Positions 51,754 through 60,434 of a stretch of 64,000 nucleotides of DNA are shown here, piece by piece; position 1 is the stretch's first letter; each line of letters starts with the position of its first letter. Source of the DNA: JAPLHP01 sp963720375 (GTDB lineage: Bacteria > Chloroflexota > Dehalococcoidia > UBA2247 > RBG-13-53-26); NCBI GenBank assembly GCA_963720375.1, contig CAVRFM010000019.1, positions 104,701-168,700 on the forward strand. The letters are read 5' to 3'. The notes beneath the pieces were generated by a model. That model was not told where the DNA came from. It did no database searches and worked only from the letters and a program-made list of their open reading frames with translations. Both the position numbers and the translations under genes were made by a program.

Positions 51754-54700
51754 TCATGTTACCTTTATGCTGGCAATACCGCCGGTAGTGATATCGCTGC
51801 GGAAGGAAAGAACGATATATACCAGGTTCCATACATCGATCCCCGTCTTCAGACTAACCAGAGCTGAATCATCACCCGGCTGTATAATCCCGTTCCCGGC
51901 ATAAAATGTATCTATATCTATACCATCCGGGCTGGGTGTCATTATGTTGGACCTCGAATTCCATACGTTGGTGGATGAATTGACGGCAGGAAAACCCGGC
52001 GGGTCTGTCAAGATAGTCCCATTCACCAGGATCTGGTCAGGGTCTGGATACGTTGAATTGGGATAGATCCAGTCACCCTCACCCACAAAGCAGGTCAAGC
52101 GTGCAGCCGAAGCATTGTAAAGCACATCCTGCGGAGCCAGGAAACCTTGAATGGCGAAATTCATCGGGATCTCGTGTCCGGCAGTTCCGCCACCATAGTG
52201 ATCCATATAGCGGAAGGTATCATAAATGTAAAGTTGATGTCCCTTGGTCTCAGGGCTGGAATAGATGACTATCATCGACCAAGCGCCATAAGCCCATTCG
52301 TCAAGACTGCCGCTCGATCCAGTTGTATACGCAGTTGCCAGGGGGTAGTCTGTCGTAGCCACGGAAGTCTCTCCGGAATGTCCATTTACCCAGCCGAAGA
52401 GGCTATAGTCGCCAATTATCGTAGACCAGCCAGTACCATCGTAGTGACGGATGGTACCATTACCCCCTACGACATAGACATCACTTGAGCCACTGCCCCA
52501 CACGCCATTGAGCTGGGTCGTTCCAGCGCCAGTGGTCACCGTACTCCAAGACGTGCCACCATTGCTGGTGTAGCGCGTAGTACCCGAGGCACCCACGACA
52601 TACACATGCGTGCCATCATAACCCCAGACACCATATAGGGTGGCGCTGCCGGAAGAATAATCCATCTGTGACCACGAACTACCATTGTATTTCATAACGG
52701 TGCGCGAGGCACCCACGGCATACACATTGGTGCTGGAGGTGCCCCAGACACCATACAGGTCGCGTGTCGTGCCGCTGCCTGTTGTGCCTGGTGCGTTGCC
52801 CCAGGAACTGCCATTATAGTAGCGGACAGTGCCAGAGGCCCCTACCACAAATACATGGCTGGCATCACTGGCCCACACGCCATTGAGCTGGGTCGTGCCG
52901 CTGCCAGTGGCCACCGTACTCCAAGACGTGCCACCATTGCTGGTGTAGAGCACAGTACCCGAGGCACCCACGGCATACACATGCGTGCCATCATAACCCC
53001 AGACATCATACAGAGTATTCGAAGTGCCGCTGGTCATTGAGGTCCACGTACTGCCATCGTAGTGCAGAATAGTGCCCGAATCACCCACAGCAAACACATT
53101 GGTGCTGGAGCTGCCCCACACCTCATAGAGGTTACTGGTGGTACCACTGGTCATCAAGCTCCACCCGTTGCCATCATAGTGGAGGATGGTGCCGACATTC
53201 CCTACATCAAAGACATCGTTGGACGCGCTGCCCCAAATGCCTTGAAGGCTGTTGGTAGTCCCCTCTGAGCCTGTGGCATGGCCCACAGTATAGGTGGCAT
53301 TGCCATCAAAGGTAACCCCCCTAGCCGCAAAATAGTTGGATCACAGTATCAGTATTCACTGCGGCATAACAGGAATAAGACCATCCATGTGGTGAACTGG
53401 AATCGCCGTTTGGCAGCACCTGCCAGCTGTCGGCATACACCGTCGTCTCATACGTCACCCCACCATCGCTAATCTTGAGCTCCACCCTATCCACACGACT
53501 GTTGGTCACCAGGACCGAACGCTGCGCATCAGTTAAAGGCCAGACATTCCAGGGGTTGTTTTGCCAGCCCGACCAGTACAGCCGAAGCTGCTGTACATTG
53601 GCCACCGATGGAATTGCGGAGATCACCCCGGGAGACTCCAGATAGAGCCTATCTCGCGTATTACCCATATAGCCGTTATTACCAGGAGTAGAGTCTCTCA
53701 AGAAAGCATTACCTGTCGCCTCGTAGTCGGCGCTCACAGCCTCACTTAAGTCCGCCAGCTCTTCCTTGCTGGTATAGGCCGTGATAGTGGTCAGTTTACC
53801 TGTGGATGGATCAGTGCCCGTGGAAACGATCTGATAGAGCTTGCCGGTACTCCACCAGAGATAGGGGGCAACATAGGGAGTCGTAGTGCCGGGTGAGCTG
53901 GCCCAGCAAAAGGCTCCGTCCGGCATTGGCTTGGACGAATTGTAGGTGAAGCTGAAGCTTACTACTCTCCTGTTTGCATCTCCTATCATGTACCTCTCGT
54001 TGCCGTTATCAAATAGATCCGTGGCCACTGTAAGATCAGAGGGGCTATTGTAGGCTGTTATCAGTCCCCATTTATCATCAGTGGCATTGTATACCGGTCG
54101 GCCTACATCCGATGCCGTGAACTGGTTACTGACGCTGTCTACAAGATGGTTAGTCTTGCGCGAGTTTGCCACTCCGGATTTGTCAGCCAGCAGCTTACTA
54201 AAGTCGATGGGTGTGCTGTAGCTCCAGATTATCGCCGTGCCGTTTCTGAAAGGAACCACCGTCGGAGTGCAACGGGACCCCCCGGGAGGCAGCGGATCGG
54301 TCAAACTCTCCAGATTACTCGAACCAGCCACATAGTTGAATCCCGTCGGAAGCCAGACTCCTATCTGATCGATCATCAAAGGACCCGGTGTAATTGTCAC
54401 TTCCACAATGGCTGCCTCGTATTGGCCTGCACTGACAACATTGCCCGTCACCGTCACATTGTCGTTGGCAGTCCTTCCTTGCCCGGCCTTGGGAGTCACC
54501 AATCCCTCCAGAATCCAGGTCGGCTGGATCCTCACAGTAACATCCTTACCATTGACCCCGGCAGGCTGCGCTATGGTGTAGTTATCAGTAGGCCGGGCTA
54601 TGGGTATAGGTGGCCTCAGTCCATTCCCCCTGCATCCACGATGGCCAGTCGGCATCCTCATAGTTCCTGATCTTCCACATGGCATCTTCTACGCCGCTGT

Positions 54701-54896
54701 CAGCCGCATAGAACCGGTCTGTGCTCTGCTGATTGGACTGGCCCTGCTTCATGCCGCCGATGGTGAAACTCAGCAATGGCGTGAGGATAACAGCCCCCAG
54801 CAGCGTCATTATCAACACCATTATCAAGATCTGTCCTGATTCCCTTCCACTCAGGCGTTTGAATATCTTCTTTGCCTTCAATGCCATCCTTCTCAT
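51754..54896 (-). pseudogene. PilX-like pilin fused to a seven-bladed beta-propeller, frameshifted
   Basis: ATG 54896 opens a PilX-type prepilin: ESGQILIMVLIMTLLGAVI with the G|Q cleavage site but Met at mature position 5, then FYAADSGVEDAMW. The frame breaks near 54605 (one C too many in TACCCATAG would restore TYTIARPTDN) and near 53337 (one C too many in GATCCAACT would restore TVINYFAARG). The middle part (54600-53340) is a large Thr/Ser-rich extracellular domain. Then follow seven repeats of about 40 residues of the type LxGVWGxxxxxVYxVGxxGT (53260-52400), a likely beta-propeller, and a C-terminal domain with GAWSMIVIYSSPE recalling DUF3344. Full length would be about 1040 residues: a pilus-tip adhesin candidate analogous to PilY1. 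Confidence 0.78.
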
Positions 54897-55161
54897 TTCA
54901 CCACCTCACTATAGACAGGCACCATTTCCCCCACCCCAGCCACAACCCCACACATTCTACCAAGTCCTCCTGGGCCTACTGCTGAATCTCCGGGCAAACA
55001 GCCACCGGCACCATGGCCCAGACCCGGCTAGGACATGGCCCTTGGCCTGACCTGATAGGTACCTTGACTCCGTCTTCTGTCCCACCACAGCCTTTATTGT
55101 GAATATAAATAACGGCTGCCGGACACCATTTGTCCATTGCCATACGCAACTGGTGGCACTG

Positions 55162-55613
55162 CTATCGATATATTCCGCCACTGTGATAGTACGTGTCAGA
55201 TATCGTCACACCGTTTTTGTCCTTGACAACCTCATGGCGCTGGAGCTGTTTCAGGCTCCCCGAAGGCATGTTCACCAGCGAGTATGTCACCTGGTGAGTC
55301 TCATTGACCGGAGGGCTCGCCCCGGTATCCCAGTAGCTCCACTTCAAGGTAAAAGGCATACCAAGGCCAGTACTGATATTATCGCTGATGTTGTCCGCAG
55401 ATTGCGCCTGCACGCCGTCCCGGCTTACCCAGTCGCCAGCAGTCTGCACCTGCCGGACTGCCAGCATGTCAGCGCTGATATTATTAGTGTTCATCAATTG
55501 AATGATGGTACCCGCCGCAGCAGCAGCCACCAACCCCCAATCGGGATAGCTACCAGCAACTCTATCAGGGTAACACCCCTCTCCCTGCCTCCAAGCCACC
55601 TCAGCCACTTCAT
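55162..55613 (-). pseudogene. Minor prepilin, frameshifted in a G tract
   Basis: ATG 55613 overlaps the upstream prepilin stop (ATGA). The start reads MKWLRWLGGRERGVTLIEL, a classical prepilin with G|V cleavage and Glu5. At a run of five G (plus strand C run at 55534-55538) the frame is lost; with six G it continues IPIGGLVAAAAAGTIIQLMN and runs to the stop at 55162, about 150 residues. This is a PilW/GspJ-like minor pilin. The homopolymer position suits polymerase slippage, hence phase switching, or sequencing error. Confidence 0.8.
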
Positions 55614-56059
55614 CGGTTCACCTTGGTAGCCTTAGTGGTCGACACTACTTTGATGACAGACCCATCAGGCCTCACCGTCATGACTTTCACGGTTATCATC
55701 TGCATACCCGCCGGTGTCAATGTGACTGCATATGTGGTCGGATCAATATAGTCAGCATGCACCGATACAACCCAACCCGCAGGGGTCGAACTCACAGTGT
55801 AGTCAGTGATCGGATAAGTCGCATTCTTGACACGTTCAAATTCGGTGCGAGTCAGGCTCTCGGCCGTCGCCTTCCGGTCAGCCAGTGCTACAGCCCCATA
55901 ACTGGTGACCATAGCACTAAGGAAAGCCACTGACACAACACCTAATATGGCCACTGCTACCAGAACCTCAATCAACAACTGGCCCTTCTGCTCCTGCAGC
56001 AGCTTCGATACCAAAGTCCGCTTTGTCTTTCTATTTCTATCTACTGTCATCAGCTTCAT
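55610..56059 (-). CDS. Minor prepilin (PilV/GspI-like)
   Basis: About 150 aa. The leader KTKRTLVSKLLQEQKG is followed by QLLIEVLVAVAILGVVSVAF: G|Q cleavage and Glu5 are present. The globular part holds RTEFERVKNATYPITDY, typical of PilV/GspI minor pilins. The frame is open from 56122, but that region contains the leader terminator; ATG 56059 or 56050 (AGGA 9 bases upstream) is more likely. First gene of the minor-pilin operon behind the second riboswitch-like leader. Confidence 0.82.
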   Translation of the reverse strand: MKLMTVDRNRKTKRTLVSKLLQEQKGQLLIEVLVAVAILGVVSVAFLSAMVTSYGAVALADRKATAESLTRTEFERVKNATYPITDYTVSSTPAGWVVSVHADYIDPTTYAVTLTPAGMQMITVKVMTVRPDGSVIKVVSTTKATKVNR

Positions 56060-56118
56060 TCCTGCAACACCCCCAGTCTTTGCCAAACCTATCCCTTCAC
56101 CAACCTTGCCCATCAAAA

Positions 56119-56155
56119 ACAAAAATGCTCTTTGGCTGAACTATGCCAAAGAGCA
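56119..56155 (-). terminator. Leader terminator of the minor-pilin operon
   Basis: Minus strand: TGCTCTTTGGC (56155-56145), 8-base loop, GCCAAAGAGCA (56136-56126), then TTTTTGTTTTT. An 11-pair stem with a T-run, positioned before the first prepilin and nearly the same sequence as the pilA leader terminator. Confidence 0.85.
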
Positions 56156-56169
56156 ACATAAAACCAACT

Positions 56170-56248
56170 CCCTAAACCAGCAACCACCCATCCCTTCGGA
56201 TTTGAAGGTCTGCATCCCTGCCCCCCGCAGGTTTGCTCCTCCCGCCTT
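56170..56248 (-). promoter_or_regulatory. Diverged c-di-GMP-I (GEMM-like) riboswitch of the minor-pilin operon
   Basis: It aligns base for base with the pilA aptamer in many positions: AAGGCG, GCAAACCTG (56236-56228), GGCAGGG, TCCGAAGGGATGG. Key parts have changed: the P2 loop is GGGGG rather than GNRA, GGCGCAAAGC has become GATGCAGACC, and the closing P1 arm is not evident. It still stands between a promoter and an intrinsic terminator. It may bind weakly, bind another ligand, or be decaying. Confidence 0.6.
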
Positions 56249-56261
56249 ACAATAATGTTTA

Positions 56262-56291
56262 ATTGAACCATAGACCTACAGTTTTTGTCAA
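56262..56291 (-). promoter_or_regulatory. Promoter of the minor-pilin leader
   Basis: Minus strand TTGACA (56291-56286), 18 bases, TTCAAT (56267-56262), about 15 bases before the aptamer-like region. Same 18-base spacing as the pilA promoter. Confidence 0.55.
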
Positions 56292-56340
56292 GCTTTCCAT
56301 GCTGTCAGCAAGCACAAGTCAGCCCGCCTCGATGATATTG

Positions 56341-57940
56341 TTAGGATTTTGTGAGGCCTTCCACTTTCGCCTTCTGAATCAGCCAGTATTCCAGACTGTC
56401 AGCGAGCGCCAGCCAGCTCGCCTCGATGATATTGGTTGAGCTGCCCACTGTTCTCCACTGATGCTCGCTATCGCTGGACTCAATCAACACCCTCACTTGG
56501 GACTCGGTGCCAGCGCTCTCATCAAGAATGCGAACCTTGTAGTCTACCAACTTGACCCTGGCTACGCCGGGATAGAACCAGGCAAGTGCCTTGCGCAGCG
56601 CTATGTCCAGGGCATTCACCGGCCCATCCCCCTCGGAGGCCGTATGGATCACCTCCCCACCTACTTTTACCTTGACTGTAGCTTCCGCCAGGATCTCCCC
56701 ACCGCTGGCGGCAGGTCGCCGCCGGCTCTCCACTACCACCATAAAATCGACCAACTCAAAGGGAGGACTGTAATCCGGCTGGGCCCGATGCACCAGCAGT
56801 TCAAATGAGGCCTCAGCCTCCTCATACTGAAAGCCGCGGCTTTCCATCAGCTTGACATGCTCCAGAATACGGCGCGCTTCTTCACCACGAGAAAGCAGCA
56901 ACCCCCGCTCCTTAGCCTTATAAACGATATTGCTTACGCCGGAGAGCTCCGAGATCAGCACATCACTCCTGTTGCCCACTAGCTCGGGATCGATATGCTG
57001 ATAGCTCTCCTCCCATTTGTTCATTCCGGAGACATGGAGCCCGGCCTTGTGGGCAAATGCCCTCGTCCCAACATAGGGCTGTCTTGGAAAGGGCCGCAGG
57101 TTGGCCAGCTCGCTCACAAAGCGGGAGACTTCGGTCAGTTTTCCTAATCGCTCATCACCCAGACAAGACATGCCCATCTTAAGCTCCAGAGCCGGGATAA
57201 TGGAACAGAGGTTAGCATTGCCGCAGCGTTCCCCATAGCCATTGATCGTCCCCTGAACCTGGACCACCCCAGCCAAGACGGCCATCAGGCTGTTCGCCAC
57301 TGCCAGCTCACCATCGTTGTGGGCATGGATCCCGAGGGGACAGGTCACCTCCCTTCGCGCCGCTTGAACTATCGAAGCTACCTCATGAGGGAGCAAACCA
57401 CCGTTGGTATCACAGAGGACGATGCAATCTGCCCCCGCCCTGTCAGCCGCCTTAACTGTCTGCAATGCATATTCAGGATTCGACTTGTAGCCATCAAAGA
57501 AATGCTCGGCATCAAGGAAGACCCTCAACCCCTTCGACTTGAGGTAATCTATAGAGTCAGTGATCATAGCCAGATTTTCCTCTAGCGTCGTCTCCAGGAC
57601 ACGAGTCACCTGACCATCCCAGCTCTTGCCCACCAGTGTCGCCACCTCGGTTCCAGCACTCACCAGGGTATTGAGATTGGAGTCATGGCTTGCCTTGCTG
57701 TTCGGCCGTCTGGTGCTGCCAAAGGCAACCAGAATTGCCTGGGAGAGACAAAACTCCCTGGCCCTCTCGAAAAAGTCTGCATCTTTGGGATTCGAGCCCG
57801 GCCAGCCACCCTCAATGAAATGGATCTCCCAGTTCATCCAGCTTCCGTGCAATCTTCAGCTTGTCCTCCACAGAGAAGGAGATGCCACCCTGCTGCGCTC
57901 CATCCCTCAGGGTCGTATCATAAAGCTGAACTTGAGTCAA
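56341..57940 (-). pseudogene. cimA: (R)-citramalate synthase, one frameshift
   Basis: Condenses acetyl-CoA and pyruvate for isoleucine synthesis (LeuA/CimA family). TTG 57940 with GGTGAGG upstream gives VQLYDTTLRDGAQQGGISFS and EDKLKIARKLDELG; then the frame is lost near 57828 in TGGGAGATCC. Removing one G restores ELGIHFIEGGWPGSNPK and the rest runs intact to 56341. Metal and substrate motifs IHAHNDGELAVANS, GYGERCGNANL and the C-terminal regulatory LeuA dimer domain are present. Full length about 530 aa as in CimA. Because this gene is expected to be needed, the frameshift may well be sequence error. Confidence 0.85.
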
Positions 57941-58195
57941 ATTGATCAACCTCACCTGGACTTTGGTTCATTATATCATGTAATATCATGCTGAACGGCT
58001 TATAAATGCAAGTGCTGCGAGCTGAGGAGAAACCGAGCAAGACCAGCTACCTTGAACTGTCACTAGCTTTGTAAAACGATTCATTATAGTATACTGATAG
58101 CCAAGCTATAGCTTCTCCGGCACATTTTAGAGAAGCAGTCATAGAAGTATCGGCTTCTGTGGGGATGGCCATAGTGAGCTTCGTGGAAAACAAGA

Positions 58196-59389
58196 TTGGT
58201 ACGCCTGCTTGACAGGGAAAAGTGCCTCGTCTGTGGTTTAGCTGGCGTTTCCCTTCTCATGCACCTGCTTGTAATAAGTCAAGTTAATTATTTCGTTCAT
58301 GACGAGTTCTACTATGTGTCCGATGCTGTTCTAATAAAAACAGGCGGAAACGGACTTGTAAGCGTTCAGCCCTCACTGGGCAAGCTCTTTATAACAGCCG
58401 GACTCTATATCTTCGGATTCAATCCCTGGGGTTGGAGGTTTTTCTCCGTCATCTTCAGTGTAGCCTCTGTCATTCTCTTCTATCTCATCTGTCGCAAACT
58501 GGGCGGCAAGAAGACAGCCCTATTTGCCAGCCTCTTATTCATCTTCGAAAACCTGACTTTCTACTACTCAGGTTTGGGAATCCTGGACCCGTTCTCCATC
58601 GCGTTCATGTTGCTGTCGTTCTTACTGTATCTGCAGAATAGATATGCTCTCTCAGGTGTCTCTTTGGCACTCAGCGGGCTTTGCAAGCTGCCCGGACTTT
58701 TCGGAGTCCTGGTCATCCTCGGTCACTGGCTTATCACCAGAAGAAAACTGGGAACTCGGAGTATTCTATTCTTCATTGTTGCTCTTGTGGCAACCTTTTT
58801 CCTGCTGATGCCTGTTACCGATTTCCTGGCGTCAGGCGAATGGCTCAACCCATTTCAGAGGATATACTACCTGGCTTTCCAGCATATCGGCATAAAGGCA
58901 ACCGACCTACCGCCTGGGGCTCGCCAGCTTACAATGTCTCCCTGGGAATGGATTTTGAAACCTTTATCTATTGATGTCGACTATATCAATAATATGCTCC
59001 TCAAAGTCCTTATCACTCCTACAGTATGGGCACTGATTATCCCTTCTATGGTCTATATGCTGTATGAATGGATTAGGAACAAAAGAAGCATCGCTTTGTT
59101 CAGCCTCCTATGGTTCTGTAGCACTTGCCTCATTTGGATACCCATTGTACTAGTCACCCACACCTATACTTATATATACTACTTTATTCCTGCGGTGGGG
59201 GCCGTATGCATGTCAATTGGATTTGGTCTGAACAGGATGTGGGAAATAGGAAAAACCAAATCTACATCATTTGGACAGATGCTTCGGGTGGTGACAATAG
59301 CCTATTTGCTCTTGCACATAGCACTATTCTTTATCTTTTCTCCTCTACTTGCACTGGTTGCTCCCCACCTTCTCCACCCTCCTCCGTAG
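58196..59389 (+). CDS. PMT-type membrane glycosyltransferase (GT39/GT-C)
   Basis: 397 aa with about nine membrane helices. The first loop has FVHDEFYYVSDAV with the acidic DE pair of protein-O-mannosyltransferases, and VQPSLGKLFI corresponds to the HPPLGK-type motif. Such enzymes transfer a sugar from polyprenyl phosphate to exported proteins. The GT2 enzyme at 24.6 kb could provide the donor, and the Ser/Thr-rich pilins and surface proteins here are possible acceptors (inference). Start TTG 58196, weak Shine-Dalgarno site. The C-terminal cytoplasmic part is short. Confidence 0.85.
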   Translation: MVRLLDREKCLVCGLAGVSLLMHLLVISQVNYFVHDEFYYVSDAVLIKTGGNGLVSVQPSLGKLFITAGLYIFGFNPWGWRFFSVIFSVASVILFYLICRKLGGKKTALFASLLFIFENLTFYYSGLGILDPFSIAFMLLSFLLYLQNRYALSGVSLALSGLCKLPGLFGVLVILGHWLITRRKLGTRSILFFIVALVATFFLLMPVTDFLASGEWLNPFQRIYYLAFQHIGIKATDLPPGARQLTMSPWEWILKPLSIDVDYINNMLLKVLITPTVWALIIPSMVYMLYEWIRNKRSIALFSLLWFCSTCLIWIPIVLVTHTYTYIYYFIPAVGAVCMSIGFGLNRMWEIGKTKSTSFGQMLRVVTIAYLLLHIALFFIFSPLLALVAPHLLHPPP

Positions 59390-59631
59390 CGCATTAACGG
59401 GTCCGGAATTAAGAGCAGAGACAATCCACTAAAGCATCACAATAATCAAGCCGGAAGGGACTGGGCAGATAATTCTTCCCTGGCGTAGACCTTCTCCTGT
59501 CTGCCAGAAGCTGGTGTAGACACCATGACCATCAAAAACCTAAGCAAGCAGATATCGGCTAGAGAAGGACCTCAGTGAAGGACACCAATTGCCCGACCTG
59601 ACGTTTTTAGCTATAATCCAAACATCAGCAG

Positions 59632-59705
59632 TGCCGAGTTGTGTAGTGGTAGCACAGGGGACTTTGGATCCCTTAGCCCAGGTTCGAATCCTGGCTCGGC
59701 AGCCA
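59632..59705 (+). tRNA. tRNA-Gln (anticodon UUG)
   Basis: Cloverleaf: acceptor TGCCGAG/CTCGGCA, anticodon stem GGGGA/TCCCT with loop CTTTGGA (anticodon TTG), T arm with GGTTCGAATCC, discriminator G, and encoded CCA at 59703-59705. It can be served by the glnS product of this window. Confidence 0.95.
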
Positions 59706-59917
59706 CTTAACTTCACAGTAAGAACCAATCACCTCTCCCATTCCCCGTTTTCGCATAAGCCAGAATTTGGATTGCAGATAGAGGAGCGCAACTGAAACCA
59801 CCACTTCTCCCCACTATGGGAATCCACTGTCCCCACTCCACCCCATATAAAAGACACTTGCCCACAGCGCACTTTCACAGGCGCTGAAATTAGTGTAAAA
59901 TATGCCTCCAGTAAGAT

Positions 59918-59992
59918 TCCCCGATAGCTCAATGGTAGAGCGGGCGGCTGTTAACCGCTAGGTTGTAGGTTCGAATCCTACTCGGGGAGCCA
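59918..59992 (+). tRNA. tRNA-Asn (anticodon GUU)
   Basis: Acceptor TCCCCGA/TCGGGGA, D loop AATGGTAGAG, anticodon loop CTGTTAA with GTT, T arm GGTTCGAATCC, discriminator G and encoded CCA at 59990-59992. It stands at the edge of the accessory island. Confidence 0.95.
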
Positions 59993-60434
59993 GCTTCATT
60001 TTCGGGGTAGCATTCTGGATGGTAGATAAAACTCCACGCTCGCACCCACTGAGCTTCACATCGACTGGCCTACCTACTGCTGAGCCCTGCGGGATTCGAG
60101 ACTGATCGGTTTCACAGACTAAAGGCCAATTCAAAAGTTCTGGTTCTGTCTACCGTACAGTATAGTCCACCACTGCCTGTAAAAGTGTAGCAAAAGTTAG
60201 CAAATCACTTACTGGGTGCTGGCAAGACGTTCCGTTGCGGCTAGACCCCTCGGATTCGGATAGCTCAGCCTCGTAGTCAGCAACTTCACGAATAAGCATC
60301 CATTCACCTGCCACTGGGCCGGTTCCACCCTCATTCTCACCTCTCATGCTAGATTGGGCTTTGGACAATTGTGCCCTGTGCCCCTTCCCAACCTGTTCAA
60401 ACGGCGCTCCAGGTCTTTGTCTTTCGCTTGAGGA
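59993..60434. other. Gap at the island edge, no confirmed gene
   Basis: Between tRNA-Asn and the primase-helicase remnant. It holds the left direct repeat (60115-60175). Open frames here have no start signals or family motifs. The sequence is compatible with an integration boundary. Confidence 0.3.
60115..60175 (+). repeat. Left direct repeat flanking the TOTE/MazEF island
   Basis: It aligns without gaps to 63857-63917; 40 of the first 48 positions are identical, including an unbroken GTTCTGGTTCTGTCTACCGT (60137-60156). Same orientation at both ends, enclosing about 3.7 kb. The differences are nearly all transitions. Confidence 0.65.

Noticed and set aside
51503..51832. Minus-strand frame between pilO and the propeller gene
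   Set aside because: It overlaps the real end of the propeller gene in another frame and lacks recognisable features.
60150..60368. Minus-strand frame of 72 codons at the island edge
   Set aside because: No ribosome-binding site, low-complexity composition, and it overlaps the left direct repeat.
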